Assembly (NCBI GenBank): GCA_002687795.1
Contig: NZBG01000035.1
Span: 1 to 15,364 of the forward strand
Source: Candidatus Woesearchaeota archaeon
GTDB taxonomy: Archaea; Nanobdellota; Nanobdellia; Woesearchaeales; GCA-2687795
Direction of reading: 5' to 3'
Length of the DNA: 15,364 bases
Positions 1 through 6,200 of this stretch are shown here, piece by piece. The notes under the pieces were generated by a model. The model made no database searches. It was not told the origin of the DNA and worked only from the letters and a program-made list of their open reading frames with translations. The first letter of the stretch is position 1; each line of letters opens with the position of its first letter. The position numbers and the translations under genes are program-made.

Positions 1-2095
1 CGGTTACATTTAAGTCACCTGCAATTCTTGCATTGCCTGTGATGTTTAGTCCTGAGGCGTTGATATTTCCTGCAACGTCTAGCTTGGCGCCTGGAGTGTT
101 TGTTCCGATGCCTACGTTGCCGTCTGATTGAATTCTCATTGCATCCGCAATAGACCCGCCGTCTGCCTCTACTTCAAAATCAATGTGTGCACCACTCTCT
201 GATGTGCCATCTGTTACAAAGCTTATTTGGGCAACCTTATCATTGCCTGACCCTGCAAAAGCTTTGATACCTGCAAAATTAGTATTATCTGCAATAGAAT
301 CAGAAATAGCACTAAATTCAAACCATGTTGCTGCACTTGTCTCCAAAGTAAGCAGACCACTTTCTATTGATGGACTCGTTGTCCCAATCCCAACAAACTC
401 ATCATCCCTATTAACAAACAGCACAGAATTATTAACAGTCAAATTACCAGCAGCAACAACATTCCCTGTAGCATCAATGTTAGCAAACGCCTGTGAGCCG
501 AAATAAGAAGTTCCTAAAACCCTTAACTCCCCGGAAACATTTAAGTCGGTAACATTCATTCCTCCAGCAACCTCTAATACATGGGTTGGGACGGTTGTGC
601 CTATGCCGACGTTGCCTGTGCTTAGGATTGTCATGTGGTCTGAAGTTGAAGCACCTGCTCTAAATCCTAAATCTGTTGTCCCAGATGCTGTCTTTCCTAT
701 CCTCCAGACTTGAGCTCCTGCTGCGCTGTATCCTTCTATATCAGCAATCTCCGTGCCTGAGTCCACTCCAATTTGTAGTCTTATAGTTGCAAATGAGTCG
801 TCTTTTATATGCAATCTTTTATCTGGACTCGCAGTCCCTATGCCTACGTTGCCTAAAGGATTCATATGAATCTTTGTAATGCCAGAAGTGTTCACAACCC
901 TCCATACATCTGCCTTGATAACGCCGTTTGCCTTTAAGCCTCTAAGGTAATGCGTCCTTATTTCATCTGGTGATAATGCTCTAGAATAGATGCGGACTTC
1001 GTCTATGCTGCCATTATATCTTATTGCGCCAGTATATGATTGTTGTGTAGAGCCTATTGCCAGAAGATTTCCCGTTGCCATAGCAGGAGTTCCTGCTGTA
1101 GTATTCTCAAGGATGCCATTAACATATATCTTTATCTGAGAAGCATCTACTGTTACCGTAACAAAATACCATTCATCATCATTCACAGTTGTAGTTGAGG
1201 TAGTGCTGCCTAAATTTCTAAAAAATCCCTGAATTTGTTTTGTGTTGTTTAACAGGGCTATGCGGTAATTTGTAGTTCCGGCAGCAGCAGCATGTATAGG
1301 ATAATAATCGTCGGTATCAACGCTTTCAAACTGGCTGGTTTTAAACCATAACTCAAAACTCATTTCATTAGCCACAACAGTATCTGATGTAATGTTCATA
1401 GAGCTGCTATTGCCATTAAAATAACAGCCAACACCATACTTCCCGTTACTAACATTACAAACTGCGCTCTCTGCTGAAGGGTCATTTCCATAAGAAGAGT
1501 AATCATACTGCGTTGAACCATTAGGCCCGTTAAACGGCAAATAAAGCATTAGCTCATCATCACTGCCATACACTGGCTGGAACAAGCTTGTATTAACCAG
1601 AACATCACCAGTAAAATTAACCCCTCCTATCTTGGCATACTTTGTAAACTCTGTCTCAATAGAGGTTATATTATCGCTCATAACCAGCTCAGTTGCGTCT
1701 GAAGGGCCGCCGGCATTAACAATGATTTCATCACCTGAAGGGTTCTCATCGCCAAAGATAACATCAGCGGAAGTAAAATTAGCTGAATCAAGGTCAACAG
1801 CAGCAACAAGCTGGTAATCCTTGCCCGCTGTCAGGTTCAGCCCATAAGTCCTGCCCAAAATAAGATCAAACACGCCCTGTGAATCAGTAACATTGCTGAA
1901 ATTAAAAGGACCCCACTTAACATCAGAAAGGTTGTCAATTGTGGTTATATTGATCCTGAAGCTGGCATTGGTATAAGCATCCCCATTAGAGCTGTTAGCC
2001 AACTTACCTTGATAGGAAATAAATGTAGGAACATCGGTTGCCCTAACCAACCCAACCATTACAATCATTAATAAAAATAATATTCTCTTTTTCAT
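1..2095 (-). CDS. Secreted LamG-domain fibre/adhesin-like protein, C-terminus outside the window
   Basis: I translated this frame by hand: 698 codons from the ATG at 2095 to the window edge without a stop. Residues 1-20 form a signal peptide (MKKRILFLLMIVMVGLVRA). Next comes an N-terminal domain with an ISYQGKL motif, as in many tail-fibre-like proteins. Residues ~180-385 resemble a LamG/concanavalin-A-like lectin domain, including WYFVTVTVD, IKIYVNG and a closing GSIDEVRIYSRALSPDEI. After that come four VGIGT-(T/A/N)-x-P repeats (near nt 850, 620, 395 and 115), the spaced motif of beta-structured fibre and S74-type tail proteins. Many N-x-S/T sequons fit an exported protein. The start overlaps the stop of the preceding gene as ATGA, suggesting translational coupling. 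Likely role: surface fibre that binds glycans or partner cells (inference). Whether it ends in a self-cleaving S74 chaperone or an anchor cannot be seen. Confidence 0.85.
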   Translation of the reverse strand, partial: MKKRILFLLMIVMVGLVRATDVPTFISYQGKLANSSNGDAYTNASFRINITTIDNLSDVKWGPFNFSNVTDSQGVFDLILGRTYGLNLTAGKDYQLVAAVDLDSANFTSADVIFGDENPSGDEIIVNAGGPSDATELVMSDNITSIETEFTKYAKIGGVNFTGDVLVNTSLFQPVYGSDDELMLYLPFNGPNGSTQYDYSSYGNDPSAESAVCNVSNGKYGVGCYFNGNSSSMNITSDTVVANEMSFELWFKTSQFESVDTDDYYPIHAAAAGTTNYRIALLNNTKQIQGFFRNLGSTTSTTTVNDDEWYFVTVTVDASQIKIYVNGILENTTAGTPAMATGNLLAIGSTQQSYTGAIRYNGSIDEVRIYSRALSPDEIRTHYLRGLKANGVIKADVWRVVNTSGITKIHMNPLGNVGIGTASPDKRLHIKDDSFATIRLQIGVDSGTEIADIEGYSAAGAQVWRIGKTASGTTDLGFRAGASTSDHMTILSTGNVGIGTTVPTHVLEVAGGMNVTDLNVSGELRVLGTSYFGSQAFANIDATGNVVAAGNLTVNNSVLFVNRDDEFVGIGTTSPSIESGLLTLETSAATWFEFSAISDSIADNTNFAGIKAFAGSGNDKVAQISFVTDGTSESGAHIDFEVEADGGSIADAMRIQSDGNVGIGTNTPGAKLDVAGNINASGLNITGNARIAGDLNVT

Positions 2096-2289
2096 TTCCC
2101 TTTCAAACCTCTTCTAATAGCTTCAGGAACAATAGATTTCTCGCTAAGCCAGGTCATCACAATAGTTCTTACAACCTCAGAATTAGTGCCTCCAAGCACG
2201 CCCTTTAGCCTGCTGATAAGATCAAGCTGCTCTTTCGTAAATTTAACATGAATTTTAGCAGTACCCAATTTGTAGCTATCTGGCACCAT
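2092..2289 (-). CDS. Small ribbon-helix-helix (CopG/Arc-like) DNA-binding protein
   Basis: A 65-residue protein with a ribbon-helix-helix pattern. A beta-strand (KIHVKFT, ~res 11-17) is followed by a first helix (KEQLDLISRLKGVLG) and a second helix beginning TNSEVVRTIV. Such proteins dimerise through the strand and bind operator DNA as regulators, partition proteins or antitoxins. I chose the ATG at 2289 because AGAGGA lies 7 nt upstream (2297-2302). The longer frame to 2355 begins inside the insertion sequence and crosses the target duplication, so it cannot be ancestral. It lies ~50 nt after the original stop of the long coiled-coil gene and overlaps the next gene by 4 nt (ATGA). No toxin partner is visible, so a regulator of this surface cluster is the simplest reading (inference). 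The insertion sequence now separates it from the upstream promoter. Confidence 0.75.
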   Translation of the reverse strand: MVPDSYKLGTAKIHVKFTKEQLDLISRLKGVLGGTNSEVVRTIVMTWLSEKSIVPEAIRRGLKGK

Positions 2290-2338
2290 AAGTATATCCT
2301 CTAAGATACTTATTAGGTATTCTCCTATAAAAAGCTTT

Positions 2339-3235
2339 CTATTCCTCGGGCGCATCCGGAATAAGTTGCTGACTTAGCAACTTAATCAAAGCATTTATGC
2401 TTTGAATTGTCTTTTTGATATTGTAAGTTAATACTTGCCATGCAAATTCTCTCTTCTTCATGTAATGTATCTTACTTTTCAAACAGTTCTTCATAGACTT
2501 TATTGCATGGAATACACTTTCGACACAACTTCTCTTAGAGTATTTTTCATGCTTCTTTACACAAAGTCTCCTGTTTGTGCCTTTTGGCACATTGACGCTA
2601 AAATCTCTTATAGGGGCAAATAAAACATTCTTTTTATTCTTAGTTAGCCTATGTAAAGGCTCACTATCATATCCTTTGTCACCTAGTATCAAAACCTTCT
2701 TGGCTTTCATCCTTCTGATCATTGTAGTTGCTCCAAGAACATCATGTCTTGGCTTAATGCGCAAGTTGAAATCATGGACTAACATAGTATCAGTGTCAAT
2801 AAGAATATCTGCCTTAGCATAAGGCATATGCTCTGCCCGAATCCTATTTTCATAGTGTCTGCTCCTTTGCCAGGAATCAAGTCCTGTAGCGTCTACAGCC
2901 ATGATATCAGGAGTTTCTTTTTGTAGCAAGTAATTATTAAGTTCTCTGACTCTTTTGAGCTCAAACAACTTTAACCAATCGTGGATTGTACTTTTGCCAG
3001 GAATCTCTCGTAAGCCTAACCATTTAGGCCAAAGGGATTCACAAAGAGTTTCAACAAATTCCATGAGAGATTTCTTGCTACGCAAGAAAAGAACTATCAG
3101 CCCTACACGCTGATAGTTAGTAAAGATCTTAGGTCCTTTGTGATTAAAGTGGAGAGGAAGCTCCATTAAATGACAAAGTTTAATAATCATAGAATGTATT
3201 TTGTGTCCAAAGGTATTACTGAGTTGTTTTTGCAT
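2339..3235 (-). CDS. IS5/IS4-type DDE transposase
   Basis: A DDE (RNase H-fold) transposase of 298 residues from the ATG at 3235. GGTGA lies 5 nt upstream (3241-3245), so I prefer this start to the in-frame TTG at 3247. Counting from the ATG, the catalytic residues are D115 (MAVDATGLDSW), D186 (LILGDKGYDSE) and E239, the last within a Y-x2-R-x3-E signature (YSKRSCVE) typical of IS4/IS5-type enzymes. No frameshift or internal stop is seen, so the protein should be functional. The element carries no stop codon of its own in this frame: translation runs out of the IS through the target duplication and ends on the TAG at 2339-2341, the former stop codon of the coiled-coil gene. Read-through transcription from this gene could reach the ribbon-helix-helix and fibre genes downstream. 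Confidence 0.93.
   Translation of the reverse strand: MQKQLSNTFGHKIHSMIIKLCHLMELPLHFNHKGPKIFTNYQRVGLIVLFLRSKKSLMEFVETLCESLWPKWLGLREIPGKSTIHDWLKLFELKRVRELNNYLLQKETPDIMAVDATGLDSWQRSRHYENRIRAEHMPYAKADILIDTDTMLVHDFNLRIKPRHDVLGATTMIRRMKAKKVLILGDKGYDSEPLHRLTKNKKNVLFAPIRDFSVNVPKGTNRRLCVKKHEKYSKRSCVESVFHAIKSMKNCLKSKIHYMKKREFAWQVLTYNIKKTIQSINALIKLLSQQLIPDAPEE
2340..2347. repeat. Target-site duplication, left copy
   Basis: TATTCCTC, identical to 3294-3301. On the minus strand it is GAGGAATA. Together with the G at 2339 it supplies GAG GAA TAG, the final codons and stop of the transposase frame. These were also the final codons of the host gene before insertion. Confidence 0.93.
2349..2361. repeat. Terminal inverted repeat, left end of the IS
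   Basis: Reads GGCGCATCCGGAA on the plus strand and is the exact reverse complement of 3280-3292. The outermost base of the element (2348, G) does not match the other end. Being the transposase binding/cleavage end, it also encodes the last in-element codons of the transposase. Confidence 0.93.
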
Positions 3236-3271
3236 ATATTTCACCAAAATATATACACTCAGTATACCTTT

Positions 3272-6200
3272 TTATTCTTTTCCGGATGCGCCATATTCCT
3301 CTCCTATTCTCTCTCTGATCCATTTCATCCTAACAGAAATCATGCTCTTATCCTTCAATGGCAGAGAATAGCTCAACAGCTCATTATATTTAGCTTCAAT
3401 CCTGCTAAGCAAAGCAAGAGCCTTCTCCTTATTGCCCTGCTCAACGCAGCCGTTTGCCTGGATAATAAGCTCATTAAACTCTATAACCTCCTGCTTAAGC
3501 TCCAGCCTCTTTTTCCTGCCTTCTACTGTATGCTTCTCAGGCTCTGGCTTCTTAAAGAACGGCAGCTTGATGCCCTCCTTCTTGGGCTTGATTTCCTCCT
3601 TCTTTTTCCTCTGCTCTTCCAGCTTCCTTTCTTTCTTCAACGCTTCAGCCCTTTTCCTTTCCTCCGCTTCCATCTTCTTCCTTAGCTTCTCCTGCTTTTT
3701 CCTCTCTGCATCCCTTTTCTTCCTCAGCCTCTCCTGTTCCTTCCTTTCCTCCTCAACCCTTCTTTGCTCTTCCAGCCTCTTTCTCTCAGCTTCCTTTCTC
3801 CTCTTCTCTTCCTCTCTCTTCCTCTGCTCATTTAACCTTCTCAACTCTTTTTCTTTCCTTATCTTTTCCTTTTCCTCCCTTTTCTTCCTCAGACTTTCCT
3901 GCCTTTTTTCCTCCTCCAGCCTCTTCTTCTCCTCTGCCCTTCTCCTCTCTTCCCTTTCCCTGGCAGCCTGTTTCTCTTTGCATATCCATAAATAGACACC
4001 ATTAAGCCTGGAATACAGCCCCTTCTTCTCCTCATTCTTAAGAGGCAGGGTAATTAATTTATCATAAACCCCTTTAAGCTTAGGATAAACGCTTATAACA
4101 CCTTCAAGATTCTCTTCTTCAATAAGCTTGCTAGCTCTCCCTCCCAGCAAGTCAAACTCCAGCAGACTCTTCCTTATCTTCCTCTTGTTCTCTTCCTTTA
4201 GTCTCCTTTTCTTCTCCAGCCTTTCCTTTCTTATCCTCTCTTCCTCCTTTCTTCTTGATTCCTCAGCTTTTCTTCTTTTTTCTTCCCTTTTCTCTTTTTT
4301 AGACTTATACAAGCCGAACCCATGCAGAAGCCTGCGCAAGTTATCTTTTCCGGCTTTTTTCTTCCTCTTTCTCAGCTCTTCCAGCGCAGCCTTTTCTTTC
4401 TCTGCCTTCTTTAGCTCTCTCAGCTCATTTAGCCTTTTTCTCTCCTCTTCCCTTGCCCTTCTACTCTCTTCTTCCCTTTTCTTTAGAATCTCCAGCCTTT
4501 CCCTCTTCGCCTTGTCTTCCTTTTCACTGGACAATAATTCAGCCTGTTTCTTCTTATATACCCATAAATATATACCATTCAGCTTTGAATATAGCCCTTT
4601 TTTCTTCGTAGCCTCAAGAGGCATGGCAATCAGCTTATCATAAAGCCCTTTAAGCTTAGAATAAGAGCTTACCACCCTGTTAAGATTCCTCTTTTCAATA
4701 TACTTACTGGTTTTCCTACTCAGCAGATCAAACTCAGATACCTTCTTTCTTAGCTTCTGTTTTAGCTCTGACTCTTTTCTTTTCCTATCCTCTTCTTCAA
4801 TCTCTCTCTTTTTCTCTTCCTGCTTTGCTTTTTCCTTCTTTCTTCTCTCCTCTTCCAGCCTTGCCTTCTTCCCCAGCTCTTCCTTTCTTCTTAATTCCTT
4901 TGCTCTCTTTCTTTCCTCTTTCTTTTTCTCATCTTCCCCTTTATACAACCCGAACCTGCGCAACAACTCATTTCGCTTCCTTGTCCTTTCTCTCTTGGCA
5001 ATTGCTTTCCTTTCTTTTTCTTCCTCCAGCCTCCTTCTCTTACCTCTCTTGATGGCTACCCCCTTTTCCTTCCTGTCTTCTGTTTCTCTCCTTCTTAACC
5101 TCCCCAGCCTTGTCCTTTCTTTTTCTTTCTTTTCAGCCTCTAGCCTTCTTTTTTGCTGCTCTTCCCTCTTATCTTCTTCCGTCTTATACAGCCCAAAGCT
5201 ATGCAGGAACCCATGCAGTCTCCTTGTCCTTTCTCTCCTGAAAACTGCCTTCCTTTCTTTTGCTTCCTCCAGCCTTCTCTTTCTCTCTTCCCTTTTCCTT
5301 AACTCTTCCGCTCTCTTTTCCTCTTCTTTTCTCTTCTTCTCTTCCAGCTCCTTTTTCTCCCTTTCCTTCCTTCCCTTTTCCTTTTCTTTTAGCTCTAGCT
5401 CCTTAAACTTTATACTTTCCCTAATAAGCCTTTCATGCTCCCTTATCTTCTCCGTCTTTAACCTCTCCTTTAGCTCTTTCTTCTCTAACCTCAGCTTTAG
5501 CTCCTTCTGCTTCTCTCTCTCAAGTAGCTTATCCCTGCGCCCCTTTCTCAATGTAAAGAATATCCATTTCTTTGCAAGGAACATAAACACAATGAGAGTT
5601 AAAATAAAGAATATCACTCCTAAACCGATTCCTAACGTATATGGCGCATAATACTTCACCATGCTCAGCTTTTCTTTAACAACCTCAAACAGCTCGCTTG
5701 CCACAGCCTTCTCCCTGCCATAGCTGATCTTAGCGTAGAACAAATAATCTCCGTATTCAAGATTCTCAGGAACCTGCAGCTTTCTTGTAATGCCAAGCTC
5801 TGTATTAACAGCAAGAGTCTCTGTCCTGCCGGTTATCACATTGCCCGCAACATCCTTTATGCTGTACTCAAGCTCAACATCAACAGGCTTAAGATCCCCA
5901 AGGTTAAACATGGAAATATCCGCCTGCACAAACTCTCCCCTTAAAATGCCCCTCTTGCTTGCCTTTGGAAGCATAACCTTGATATCAAACAAAGCAACCC
6001 TTGCCTCAACCTCAACAACCAGCCTTAATGTTCTTGTAATAGACGGGCTCTTAACATAGATCTTCCCTGTATAAATATCAGCTGCCAGCTCTTTCTTAGC
6101 GGTTACATCAACATTAATGGTCTTGCTCTCCCCTGGGCTTAAGCTGAACTCTGTCTCGCTGAACAACAGGGAAACTGCGAACTCATCAGGCTCTATCCTT

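Larger units (their letters stand above)
2348..3293 (-). mobile_element. Complete insertion sequence, IS5 family, probably ISH1-like group (946 bp)
   Basis: One DDE transposase gene is bounded by 13-bp perfect inverted repeats one base in from each end (2349-2361 and 3280-3292) and flanked by a perfect 8-bp duplication, TATTCCTC. The 8-bp duplication, size and transposase type fit the ISH1 group of the IS5 family; the group name is from memory. Intact ends, an intact transposase and an undamaged duplication point to a recent and possibly still active copy. It lies in the same orientation as the surrounding genes and sits exactly in the stop codon of the long coiled-coil gene. Confidence 0.93.

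Noticed and set aside
183..1817. Plus-strand frames 183-506 and 1632-1817
   Set aside because: They lie antisense to a continuous minus-strand frame with a signal peptide, LamG features and VGIGT repeats.
3236..3247. TTG at 3247 as the transposase start
   Set aside because: The ATG at 3235 has GGTGA at good spacing; the TTG would place that ribosome site inside the gene.
3170..5651. Several plus-strand frames (for example 3432-3995, 4128-4643, 4995-5651) with long Ser/Leu/Phe-rich translations
   Set aside because: They are antisense shadows of the purine-rich coiled-coil coding strand. Their composition is explained by C/T-only DNA, and they have no ribosome sites or domains.
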